This document shows, piece after piece, positions 10,400 through 20,169 of a stretch of 64,000 bases of DNA. The stretch comes from Cryptomeria japonica (taxonomy: Eukaryota; Streptophyta; Pinopsida; Cupressales; Cupressaceae), in NCBI RefSeq assembly GCF_030272615.1, contig NC_081408.1, forward strand, positions 402,781,889 to 402,845,888. The letters run 5' to 3'. The stretch's first letter is position 1, and every line of letters begins with the position of its first letter. Position numbers and translations under genes: made by a program. The notes beneath the pieces were generated by a model. The model saw only the letters and a list, made by a program, of their open reading frames with translations. It did no database searches and had not been told where the DNA came from.

Positions 10400-11629
10400 G
10401 TAATGCCCCTCCCCTTTTGGGATATACCTGAATTTTGCTAAAAAAATAACAATACCAATAATATAATTTATTTACAAGAGTATTCTTTCACTAAAGTACA
10501 CAATAGCAATTGAATTTAGGAAAATAACCAATTAACATGAAGCAAAGTAATAATTATAACTCTTATTGTAAACATGCACATTATAGGTCATTCCTAAGAA
10601 TCAATCATATCAGAGACTAGAGGGGAAAGCACGATAGGATGCCTGGACAATTTTCCTCCTCAAATAAGCCCAAGAGCGTCAAACAACCAAGCAAGTCAAT
10701 TCGACCTCTTGGCCCACAAGTAATCCAGCTTGATGGGTGGTCTACTTAATTGTGGGGACCCGTACTCCTGCATCTCCCTATTATGTTTCCTTGCAATTTC
10801 TTAATATATCAAATGCATAAATACTTAAATAAATAAATCTCTCTTAAATTCATTAACTGACGAATATTGGATTCAACATATAGCATACCAATGACTTAAA
10901 AAAATATAATATTTTTTGTTATATCTTAGTGCTTTATAGTTTCAGATTATTGCTGCTTAATAATTCCAATTTCTTTCTGTCGTTTTAATCCAAATCTGAT
11001 CTCAATTGCTTGATCGATGGTTTCTACCATTGCTGCTTTCTTTGTTTTATATCCTCAACGATGGGAAGGGTTACAACCCGTAGTTCTCAATGTTGGGAAA
11101 TAAACAGGTTCAATACCAAAGATTGTGAAGATCAATCTCTATCCAATAAATCAATCAAAGGATGAGATACAAAGCTTGGACAGCTGCAACATGAAAATTT
11201 GAAACTCATATGCAAATCTGAAAACTAAGTTCCCTTAAGTTTGGAAAACCAACATTAGACCCTTCTTTATGAGCCAAACATCAGCCTGCATATCATGCTT
11301 AATAAACCTATCTTATGTGAACTTATAATAGCAATAAATAATGATCAACATTGGCATAAGATAGTAGTAATAAGGCATAAATCAGCAACATAAGATCAAT
11401 ACATAAAACGGGATTTATGTGGAGAAACCCTTGCGGGAAAAACATCCACCAAGAAGATAGGACAAGATTGCATTATTAACAATAAATTTGCTTACAAAAC
11501 AATCACTTTCATTTTCTTCGTTGCCTCCATCATGGCAGCATCTATGCACATGTGAACAACCTCCTTATGCCTCCCACCTATCCCTTGTTCTATAGAGAAA
11601 TCTACATTCAACTTTTATACACTAATTCT

Positions 11630-11840
11630 CAGTGTTCCACGGGGACGCGTCCCCCCCCTTTTTGGGTGCGTACCCCCGTTAGAGATGTCTTGGGGACGGG
11701 GAGACGGGGACGCGACGTCCCCCGTCGTCCCGCCACCGCCACCCAAACGCCGCTGGGACGTGGAGACGTCCCCGCGTCTCTGCGTCTCCCAGGGAGACGT
11801 GGAGACATCTGGGCGTCTCCCGCGTTCCCACGTGAATGAG
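11630..11840. promoter_or_regulatory. Left TIR and GC-rich subterminal repeats of the hAT
   Basis: The TIR CAGTGTTCCACGGGGACGCG is followed by about 200 bp of CG-rich sequence with several copies of gagacg/cgtctc-type motifs (11756-11822). In hAT elements such arrays serve as transposase binding sites. That function is inferred from the family. Confidence 0.6.
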
Positions 11841-12107
11841 GAGCGAAAAAGGCACTTTTTTTAACCCTAATTGGACGTGGGCCCCACCCTACCCCCCAAA
11901 ACAACACAAAAACATGTTTATTTTGGATTTCACTCTCATTTTGGAAAATTGATTTTTTTTCCAACAACCTGAAGAGGAGGAAATACTTGAAGAAGATTGA
12001 TTGAAGGGGTGAGAAAAGTGATTGCAAGCGTGATAGGAGCTAGAAGAAGCAAGAAGAAGAGGAAGAAGAAGATTCTTCTACATTTTGGAGAGATTTTCAA
12101 GCACAAG

Positions 12108-12378
12108 GTAGGGTTTTTCAACAACTTGTTTTTTTTTTGTTTTATTTTCTGATTTTCATTGTTCTGTGTTATTTTTGGTTTTTTTTTCCCTATTCATCTC
12201 AAGACTCAAAATGAGATTTGATGTTGAATCTTGAGGGCAAAATGATTCATCATCATTGAATCATTTTGCCCTCAAGATTCAACATCAAATCTCATTTTGA
12301 GATGAATAGGAAAAAAATTTAAAAATATATTGTTAAACTAGGCTGATTTTATTTTTATTTTTATTTTGTGAAGTGCAG
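12108..12378 (+). other. Probable 5'-UTR intron of the hAT transposase
   Basis: A donor-like acaag/gtaggg at 12107/12108 and an acceptor-like gtgcag/tg at 12378/12379 bound a 271-bp AT-rich stretch just upstream of the transposase ATG at 12392. A long inverted repeat sits inside it. No transcript evidence is available from sequence alone. Confidence 0.45.
12182..12317. repeat. Long near-perfect hairpin inside the hAT 5' region
   Basis: Left arm 12182-12249 and right arm 12257-12317 are reverse complements apart from a 7-base insertion in the left arm and an extra c; the loop is only about 7 bases (tcatcat). The arms run from tttttttcc through tattcatctc to gggcaaaatgattca. This is a fold-back structure of about 60 bp per arm. 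Confidence 0.9.
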
Positions 12379-12391
12379 TGTCAATTTCACA

Positions 12392-14699
12392 ATGAGCTCC
12401 CAAGGCATGAGTGAAGATGACATGGAAATCCATTCTCATAGTGAGAATGATTTAGAATATGAACTTGAAAATGAGGTGGGTGACCATGGGGCTGATCCTG
12501 GAGCCCAATCTAGTTCTATTGCGAGTGCACCAGTTAGTACAGGTTGCCCTTCAGAGTTGTTGGCACCATATGCTAGGGGTCATTTTGATCCTAAGTATCC
12601 TCTAAAACAGTTTGCTTCACGAATATCAATACAAGGCACATCACATTCAAGTGGGGGAACAAGGAAGTGGAAGTGCAATATTTGTGACAGAGAATGGTTC
12701 GGTAGCATTAGTAGGGTGAATGTACACTTTCTGTTTTGGAGAGGAAAAGGCATGAAACATTGTAAGTTTTTGGAGGAACCCAAAAATATACAGTACAAAA
12801 TTGAGTTTAACAAGCTTTGGGGGGTTCCAGATGACACAAATATTTCAATGCCTACTACTTTGTTTGCTAGGGCATCACTTCACGACAACCAGAATGTGCC
12901 ACATACTTCTCATACTTCGCATGCGGGAGGAATGATGTTTGGATCTCCATCCACTTCCACTTCTACTGTCGCCAGGGCTGGGAAACGTAGGTTGTAGATA
13001 CCACAGAGCCCCCATTGCTGATATGTTTAATGTGCAGCTGAGAGATGAGATAGATGAATCCATTGGCAAGTTCTTCTTTGCCAATGGCATTCCATTTCAT
13101 GTTACACGGTCTCCTTATTATAGGGAGATGATGGTTATGGTGGCCAAGGGAGGACCATCTTATGTGCCACCAGGGGAGACGAAAATGAGGACCTCGATCT
13201 TGGATAAATGCTATTCCAAGATCAATATTTTGATGGAGAAGATGAAGGCATGTTGGGTGGCATCGGGGTGTAGCATAGTTATGGATGGGTGGACGAACAT
13301 TAGCCATCGTCCACTCATCAACGTCATGGTCACATGTGCAGAGGGCCCATACTTCCTTAGAGCAGTTGATTGTATAGGGCATCGTAAAGATGCTGATTTC
13401 CTGTTTCAGGTCCTCAGGGAGGCTATTGAGGAGGTTGGGCCACAAAATGTGGTCCAAGTAGTGACAGATGCAAACTATGTGTGTAGAGCAGCAGGGAGAC
13501 TCGTTGAGGCAGCCTATAGACACATTTGGTGGACCCCATGTTGTGTGCATGCCATGAACAATGCACTCAAGGACATGGGGAAGATTGACTGGATTAGAGG
13601 AGTGGTCACCGATGCGAGAGATGTGCAGATGTTTATCTGCAACCACCACACTTCACATGCACTCTTTAGGACCTTCGCGAAGAAGGAGTTCTTGAAACTA
13701 GTTGAGACTAGATATGCATCCTATTTCATTCTCTTGGAGAGAATGATTGAGTTGCAAGAGGCATTGCAACTCATGGTTATGACTAATGAGTGGAATAGGT
13801 GGGCTGAGGCCAAGATAGAGCAGGGGAGAAGGGTGAAGGAGATAGTGAAGAGTGATGTGTTTTGGACTGATGCGAAATACATTGTCTCCATCATTTCTCC
13901 AGTATTCCAGGTGATGAGATATGGGGATGGGGATGCACCTAACCTTGGAGAGGTGTATGAGTGCATTGACTCTATGCTTGACCAGATGAGGGCTGCTTTG
14001 CGAGTGAAAGACCCCTCTCTAGCATTCTACAATGAGCAAATCCGGCCTATCATTCAGAGTAGATGGGACAAGTTGAACACTCCTTTGCATATGGCTGCCT
14101 TTGCCTTGAATCCTAAGTGGTACAATGCTAGACCGGGTAGAATGACACCGATTCAGGATGATGGGGTGAAGGCGGGTTTCTTTAGGTGCATAGAGAAGAT
14201 GTTTGATTCCAGAGATGCCGGCACAATGCGCATTGAGTGGGGAAGATTTGCCACTCTTAGAGGTTTTTCAGATGAGGCAAAGATGGATATAGACACTATG
14301 GCACAGGAGGACCCACTTTTGTGGTGGAATTGTGATGGCCCGAAATCTTTGACCACCACTCTAGCCATCCGTCTGCTATCCCAGGTTTCCAGTTCTTCAA
14401 CTGCTGAGAGGAACTGGTCTACATATAGCTTCATCCACTCTCTTAAGAGGAACAGACTTACCTCTAAGAGAGCAGAGAAGCTTGTGGCTGTACACAGTGC
14501 TTTGCGTCTCATAGACCGCAAGACACTAGTGTACAAGGAGAGTCTAGTGGCACGATGGGATGTAGAGCCAGAGGAGCCTTCACAGATTGATGAGGATGAT
14601 CCTACCACTTCAAATGCAGGGCTAGTTGGTGTGAGCTTGAGGGACCTTGATCTTCAGGAGTCCAGCAGTTCCAGTGAGGAGGAGTTCGCAGATGATTAA
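12392..14699 (+). pseudogene. hAT transposase (BED finger, DUF659, hAT dimerization), one break
   Basis: From the ATG at 12392 the first frame encodes an acidic N-terminus and a BED-type zinc finger (KWKCNICDREWFGSISRVNV, then H and C further on). It ends at a TAG at 12995-12997. The second frame, open to the TAA at 14697-14699, carries the DUF659 catalytic core: SIVMDGWTNISHRPLINVMV (first D), VVTDANYVCRAAG (second D) and TPCCVHAMNNALKDMGK. It ends with the C-terminal dimerization region, LLWWNCDGPKS and SSSSTAERNWSTYSFIHS containing the conserved glutamate. The stop plus a one-base shift in the run of C at about 13008-13012 breaks an otherwise complete gene of about 770 codons. A Ser/Glu-rich tail closes the protein. 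Confidence 0.88.
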
Positions 14700-16013
14700 A
14701 GGCCTCCATTAGCTACATTTTGAGTTTTGTCATTTTGTCTTTGACTCTAGTCTCTTTTGTAATGCTATTGCTACACGTATTTGTATTTGGCTACTCATTG
14801 TAATGATGAATCATGTAATCATCTTTATTATTATAGACTTTGCAATGGCATCAGATATTCGTATTTTCGTTTTCCTTTTTCGATATTCATATGATAGAAA
14901 TGAGAAATCTCCAATTTGACAATTTCATTTGTCAAATTTTATTTAGCATTTAGCAATTAGTATTACTAATCTAAGTAATCTTGGTATTTCCTATAGTTTC
15001 ATTTGAAATCTAATTCTTATACTGTTATACATCTTTTCAAAACTAGTTTTTCAAGTACTATATGTATATATATGAGCACCACCACCCCACCACCCCCCCG
15101 CCGCCGTCCCCTCGCCGTCCCCCCCGCTGTCCCCAAATTTAGGCCCTTGGTCCCCCCGTCCCGGAAACGCGTCCTCCCGTCCCCAACGCCTGTGGAACAC
15201 TGCTAATTCTACACCCAATAGGCTGAATTTATAGAATTGTAAGAGCTCCAAAACCACCAATAAAGATGTACAAAGAAGCCTTTTCATTCTTCACGACCAC
15301 AACCCTTGGAATGCCTCCATGGTACTAAAAAATACACCAGTTTTGGCTCCAATACTTTCCCTCCAACTTAGGTGCCCATTCTTGCAAGATAAACATTACA
15401 TTAAATGCAATAAATGACAAAATATCAAGAGACACTTGTTGCCTCTTCTGTGCTCTCACTTGGAGAAGCTCAAAAGTCACTCTTTTTCCACTTCCTTAAG
15501 TCATTAAATATCTTATTCTAGATGTCCAAAAGTGGGGAAAACAATATTAAATAATTTTGTTCACAACCCACTTTTATCTCTGCGAGTGAAACTCATCACT
15601 CCCTATGAATGTATTACAAACATTGGTGAGAATTAAATATCACAAATTATTTTTTCAATATGTTCTAAGTGCCTTGGGACATTACCAAGAATGTTGGAAC
15701 CATGTCATAGGATTTACAAGGTAGATGACACCTTAATCCTAACACTCAAAAGACACCAACCGTTGCCCTTTCATTGGAAACCACTACCCCTTCATTAGAT
15801 CGGTGTAGTTAAAGTGAACAACCCTTTCTTATCACTGTTGTTAAGAGAAATAAGGATAGCTCCATATAATAATCTTTATTGCTAAGATTACTCTCTCTCT
15901 AAGAAATACTGACTTGTAAATGATTAATTCCTTATAAGGGCGATACATTATAAATATTATTGTATATCTATATGATCCTTATTTCCTTACGGTGGGGGGC
16001 ATTGTTGAGACAT

Positions 16014-16085
16014 GGACCAGCTAGGACTCGAACCTAGGACCTTCCATGCATTGCTGGAGTGCTCTACCACTGAGCTACTGGCCCC
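16014..16085 (-). tRNA. tRNA-like sequence in the left LTR of the miniature element
   Basis: Read on the minus strand, the 72 nt fold as a cloverleaf. The acceptor arm pairs GGGCCA with TGGTCC, the D arm is GCTC/GAGC with box A TAGCTCAGTGGTAGAGC, the anticodon stem keeps about 4 of 5 pairs with an enlarged loop, and the T arm CTAGG-TTCGAGT-CCTAG contains box B GGTTCGAGTCC. It fills more than half of the LTR. I treat it as a retroelement-borne Pol III promoter, not a functional host tRNA. The anticodon cannot be assigned safely. Confidence 0.75.
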
Positions 16086-16212
16086 TCTTGGACCAGTCCA
16101 TCGTTGGTCCGGGTGTGGCTTATTTCCAACACCAACACCCCCCCTTAAGCCACACCTCTCGTGTGCTTGGGGCTCCTAGCCTAGACCTGGCTCTAATACC
16201 ATGTTGAGACAT

Positions 16213-16284
16213 GGAACAGCTAGGACTCGAACCTAGGACCTTCCATATGCTGTTGGAGTGCTCTACCACTGAGCTACTAGCCCC
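16213..16284 (-). tRNA. tRNA-like sequence in the right LTR of the miniature element
   Basis: Second copy of the tRNA-like sequence. The D and T arms and both internal promoter boxes match the left copy. Differences cluster in the anticodon loop and the acceptor stem (one acceptor pair lost by TGTTCC versus TGGTCC). Retention of boxes A and B in both LTRs is the notable point. Confidence 0.72.
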
Positions 16285-16349
16285 TCTTGGACCAGTCCAT
16301 TGTCGGTCCAGGTGTGGCTTATTTCCAACTCCAACAGGCATGACAGTCC

Positions 16350-17167
16350 TAGTGTTCCACAAAGTTTCAGGATGGGGGGACCAAGGGCCTAAGTTTGGGG
16401 ACAGCTGGGAGGCGATAGGGGGTGGCACATATATGTATAGTACTTGAAAATTATTTACAAAGATATGTGTAAGGAATAATTATAAGAATTGTAAATGAAA
16501 CTTTGCCACACTGGGTAAAAATTACACTAATAAACATTAAAAACATGAGATTGATTGCATTGAAATCTAACATTAACAATGGTGGGCAGAGTTTTGGAGC
16601 TTTGGGAGCGAACCAAGAATAAGTATAAGAATTGCAAATGAAACTTCGGCATACTAAGTGAATTTTAAACTAATAAACGTTAAAAACATGGCAACGATTG
16701 CATTAACAATTAGAATGGTTGATGGAGGTTTGGGGGCAAGGGGTAGTGCCCCTTGTGGGGGTTTCGGTAGAGCCCTCAACAGGGTTGAGGGGCAGCACCT
16801 CTTGTAGGGGTCTAGGGGTAGAGCCTCCAGCGGGGTCAAGGGGTCTAGGAGCAGTGCCCTTGGCGTGCTCCCTGTCACGATACAAGGTAGGGTTGAGGAG
16901 TAGAGCCTCCACTAGCAAGCACAAATAAGGCCTCCAAAACCTCACAAAATTTTCACTGAATTTTGTTTAGGGTTGGAATTTGTAATTGGGGGCTATGAGA
17001 CGGTTAGGGGACTTCTAGGAGTTCCTAATACATCTTTCTATCCCCGTTGTCCCGGAAGACTTAGCGGTGTCTCGACAGTGGTGGCGGTGCAGCAGGGGGA
17101 CCTTTCCCCTAGCATCCTAAAAATGCTGGGATTTTTTAGTGGGGGGATTCGTCCCCATGGTTCAATG
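16350..17167. mobile_element. Degenerate non-autonomous hAT (818 bp), TSD ctttgtcc
   Basis: The left end TAGTGTTCCAC differs by one base from the CAGTGTTCCAC end of the hAT at 11630-15202. The next 120 bases match the inward sequence of that element's right end (for example ggggggaccaagggcctaa and gtatagtacttgaaaa). The right terminus is weak (7 of 11 TIR bases). The 8-bp TSD ctttgtcc is found at 8346-8353, on the far side of the solo LTR inserted at this hAT's first base, and at 17168-17175. There is no transposase. The middle holds G-rich repeats around 16735-16880. Confidence 0.7.
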
Positions 17168-17175
17168 CTTTGTCC

Positions 17176-17480
17176 CTATTCCATGATCTACCTTTGTCTT
17201 TGTGGAAGTCGCTAGAAGGATTAGACTGTTGTTTTTTGTGAGGAGCTGTAGGTGGAAGGAATCAAGATTAAATCCTCCTTTGAGGGGTGGTTGTGAGTTT
17301 TTGAAACTGGTTTGCCTTTGTGCCTCAATTTGATTTTGCTTTTGCTCGTGGGTTTCTTGTGACTTACCCTGGTTTTCTTTTTCAAGGTAAGCTTTTTCAA
17401 TGACAATATATAAAATCAGCAGAGCAAGTATGTGTACTACTCCAGCGCGATCTGCATCCCTAATGAACTTGTTGACAAGC
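17176..17480 (-). pseudogene. Upstream part of the LINE ORF1 (inferred)
   Basis: When the hAT and everything inside it are removed, the minus-strand frame ending near 17176 abuts the LINE sequence at 8353. The stretch 17380-17180 is open and Lys/Gln-rich (KENQGKSQETHEQKQ). No diagnostic ORF1 motif is seen here, so assignment rests on position only. Confidence 0.4.
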
Positions 17481-17499
17481 AAATTATTGTCGTGGAGAT

Positions 17500-19798
17500 A
17501 GTACCCTGGGAAAACCCTCCAACATGAGGGAGAAAAACCCAGCTATAAATCTCTTATATGTATTGAAGTAAATGAATACAATATAGCTAATACACAGCCA
17601 GTTATGAAGCCACCAACAAGGCCGATCTGCAACTATAATAATAGTGCCAATTTACTATATATATATTGATCTCCTTGATGGAGATAATTGTAATGTCCCT
17701 TGCAGTGTTATGACTGAAAATACAAGGGATATTTGGCAGCAATCTGCTGCTTATGAAATTTAGGTGTTTGCTGATATGTGTCTTCAGAACTTTCAGATTT
17801 GTATGGAGTTTAACAATATATATTTGTCATGCAAAATTGACTATAGCAGACTTCTAATTGATGAGATAATCAACAAAGATACATTTGCTACCAAATCATA
17901 TAATTCAATGCCAATCTGAAAACACCTACAGCAAACTGACATTTGGACAAGCAGTTATCATGTAGTCTTCAGACAATCATTCAATGGATAAGCCACCTTG
18001 TTCCACCCTTCAGGTTTTAAAGATGATCAAACAAATTCTTACAATGCAATATTAGAGACCAAACTTTATACACTTAGCACTCAGAAATTCTGAGGACTTC
18101 GTGACAGCCATGAATGTTACCAACTATCTAAAAACACATAGATTGATGCCAAAAAGAACCTGGAGAGAATCGCCTAGCCTTGCAGATGAAGAAGCAGACA
18201 ATATCCAATTTTGGAAGCCCTCTCTAATGCCAAATTGTATGAATCTTCAGATTCACCCCAGCTGGAGGATGAGAGTCTGATTATTAATTATGGTCAGCTT
18301 CGAGTCCTCTATTGTTCCCTCATAATGATCGATGCCTCCTTCCTTGCATAGCGCTGCACTCCAAGGTGAATTCAGATGCTTGAGTCACCCAAATCAACCA
18401 AATCTTTCATCTTCCTAATGTCGCCCCTGCTGCAGATTTCTGGGACTGACAATAATTAATTATCAGCATTTTTAGACTCCTCTCGGCCCTTAGACTGAGC
18501 ACTATCTCCTTCTGATCACAATGCTGGCATCAATTTCCTAGTTCGATGTTGGAACAAGGCTATTTAAGCAAAGTCAAAGGTAATGATGGTCTGATTCGAT
18601 CTTGTTCTCAGACCTGGTTTGTCTGCTGCAACCTCTTTATTTATTTTCCCAAATGCTTCTAAAGAATCGCCTTTGGTACCCAATGCTAGCGATTTCCTCA
18701 AATGAAGGCCTCGATGCTTCAACAAGGAGGCAATAGCAAAATTGTAGGTATAGAGGGTAGAGCTCGATTTTGTCTCAGACTTGATACATAACCAGCAAAC
18801 AACCCAAATCTTCCTCCAATATGCTCCAACAAAATCTACCTAGCATTCCCCATTGTGTAGACACAAATATCACTGATTGTTCACCTGAGGACTGAAGTTT
18901 CAACAAATCGTACACCATGAAAATCTGATAACAAACTCAATTAGCTCAGTATGAAGGACTGAGTGTCCCTCCCTTCAAAGGATCTCTCACCCCCTCAGTT
19001 ATGCAGATCAAAGTGAGGTCTCGTTCCCTAAGACCAAATCTGCGGACAACCCTTGGCTCCACAACCACAATACAAGAGAAGATAACAAACAACTGATGAT
19101 CAATAATGAATTACCCTCCTCTATTTATTCTTTTCATATCCATCATAAGATTCCTTCTAGAAGATCCCCTCCTTATCGGATTGGTACACTTTATTATTTC
19201 TTAAGTGACTTTTTAATTATTTTTATTTTATACTTAAAGTCGCTTTATTAATTTAATAAAATATAAAGTCATCTCACGTATGTTTTAAAATGAATATAAT
19301 GAGACAACTTATATAATATTAAATTAAATAATTTCCCCTTATTTCTCCACAAATCTAACACAAACAATTCCAAGCCAAAATCCAAAATCGGGGACATTAC
19401 AATAATGAATTCGCCTAAGTCTGAATGCACCGTGGAGGAGAGCTGTGTGTATTCCTGTTTGAACTGCTGTAGATGAGTATTCGATCTTGCTGAAGATGTA
19501 TATTGTCTGCTGTTGGATGTTTGATCATGGAGAGGGAGAACCGATCTATATGTATACCCATACGTGGGTGACTCTTCACCAAGGGTCGGCTCAATACCAA
19601 ACAACATGCCTTCACCAAGGGTCGGGTTTATTGTAATCAACACGACTTTCCCAAGGGTGGCGAACTTAACAAAATAGTTATTTCTTCTTAACAAAACGTT
19701 TTATTAAATCAGTAAGTATAAATATGCAAAGCCAATAGACTACTAGCATATTTGATTGAAGTCGGCTAAGGAGACTCCCGCTGCTACAATCAACAACA
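17500..19798 (-). repeat. 3' LTR of the copia element (split)
   Basis: Matches the 5' LTR from gtaccctggg (17501) to the common end aatcaacaaca (19798), apart from the solo LTR at 17689-19401. It has two copies of a ~37-bp caccaagggtcggg-containing unit near 19577-19620, where the 5' LTR has three. Confidence 0.85.
17689..19401. mobile_element. Solo LTR (1713 bp) inside the copia 3' LTR, TSD ataat
   Basis: It begins TGTAATGTCCC and ends GGGGACATTACA, flanked by ataat at 17684-17688 and 19402-19406. The uninterrupted copia LTR near 24478 shows the empty site (ggagataatgaattt), which proves the insertion boundaries. No coding domains are seen. Confidence 0.93.
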
Positions 19799-19839
19799 CT
19801 CTCTCTTAGCTAGGGAGGAATCGTTCCTGATAGCTATGT

Positions 19840-20110
19840 CATGGAATGACATTCACCATGGCTACTCCCAGAGGGTGAAACAAAGTTCATCATGGAGGCA
19901 CTCGACGTGATGACATCCATCATGGCTACTCCCATGTATGGCTATGGAAATGTACACAAGTGTTCATCACGGAGTCACTCAACGTGATGTTGTCATCTCA
20001 TCATGATGTTCACCATGGCTACTTCTGGAGGGTGAATAAACACAAGTGCTAAGTCATGGAGTCTCTCAACATGACATCCACCATGGCTACTCCTAGAGGG
20101 TGGAACAAGG
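19840..20110. repeat. Imperfect tandem repeat before the copia 3' LTR
   Basis: Three or four degraded copies of a ~75-90-bp unit containing caccatggctactcc and catggagtcactcaacgtgatg lie between the RNase H stop and the 3' LTR. They are non-coding on the element's coding strand. Confidence 0.7.
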
Positions 20111-20169
20111 GTTTTCACCTCAAACTTCTCTCTCATAGAGAAGAATGCATTATAGTACATCTCATGAAA

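Larger units (their letters stand above)
11630..15202 (+). mobile_element. hAT DNA transposon (3573 bp), 8-bp TSD ctaattct
   Basis: Terminal inverted repeats start CAGTGTTCCAC at both ends and are flanked by ctaattct at 11622-11629 and 15203-15210, the 8-bp duplication typical of hAT elements. Both subterminal regions are unusually GC-rich, with repeated short motifs such as gacgtggagacgtc, as seen where hAT transposases bind. A hAT transposase gene of the BED/DUF659/dimerization type fills the middle. The insertion is complete from end to end, but the transposase frame is broken once. Confidence 0.95.
11091..15744. mobile_element. Solo LTR (1073 bp net) split by a hAT transposon, TSD ctcaa
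   Basis: The outer pieces 11091-11629 and 15211-15744 form one LTR beginning TGTTGGGAAATAAACAGG and ending TTAATCCTAACA. The TSD ctcaa is at 11086-11090 and 15745-15749. It carries the string gagaaacccttgcgggaaaaa, similar to a motif seen in copia LTRs here. The hAT element at 11630-15202 lies inside it, so this LTR is older than the hAT insertion. Confidence 0.85.
16003..16336 (-). mobile_element. Miniature LTR retrotransposon (334 bp, TRIM/SMART class), TSD ggcat
   Basis: Two 135-bp LTRs (16003-16137 and 16202-16336) with TGTTGAGACATGG...CCAACA ends enclose only 64 bp. The TSD ggcat lies at 15998-16002 and 16337-16341. On the minus strand the interior starts with a primer-binding site TGGTATTAGAGC (16201-16190) and ends with a purine tract of seven G (16144-16138). 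So all cis elements for reverse transcription are present with no coding capacity. Each LTR carries a tRNA-like sequence. Confidence 0.93.
8355..16345. mobile_element. Solo LTR (about 949 bp net) hosting three younger insertions
   Basis: The pieces 8355-8360, 10405-11090, 15750-16002 and 16342-16345 join into one LTR once the younger insertions and their TSDs are removed. It starts TGTAATGCCCCTCCCC and ends GGGGGGCATGACA. The TSD gtcct is at 8350-8354 and 16346-16350. Its ends resemble the other TGTAATG...CA solo LTRs here. No coding sequence is visible in these pieces. Confidence 0.75.

Noticed and set aside
11629-12027. 132-aa minus-strand ORF and a 95-aa plus-strand ORF
   Set aside because: They read through the GC-rich subterminal repeats of the hAT and have no protein motif.
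12988-13010. A mini-intron that would rescue the hAT transposase frame
   Set aside because: The only gt...ag pair across the stop is about 22 bp, too short for a plant intron. A stop plus a one-base shift is simpler.
16014-16284. Two host tRNA genes
   Set aside because: Both lie inside identical-length LTRs of a TSD-flanked miniature retroelement, have enlarged anticodon loops and differ in the anticodon. They are kept as tRNA-like promoter sequences only.
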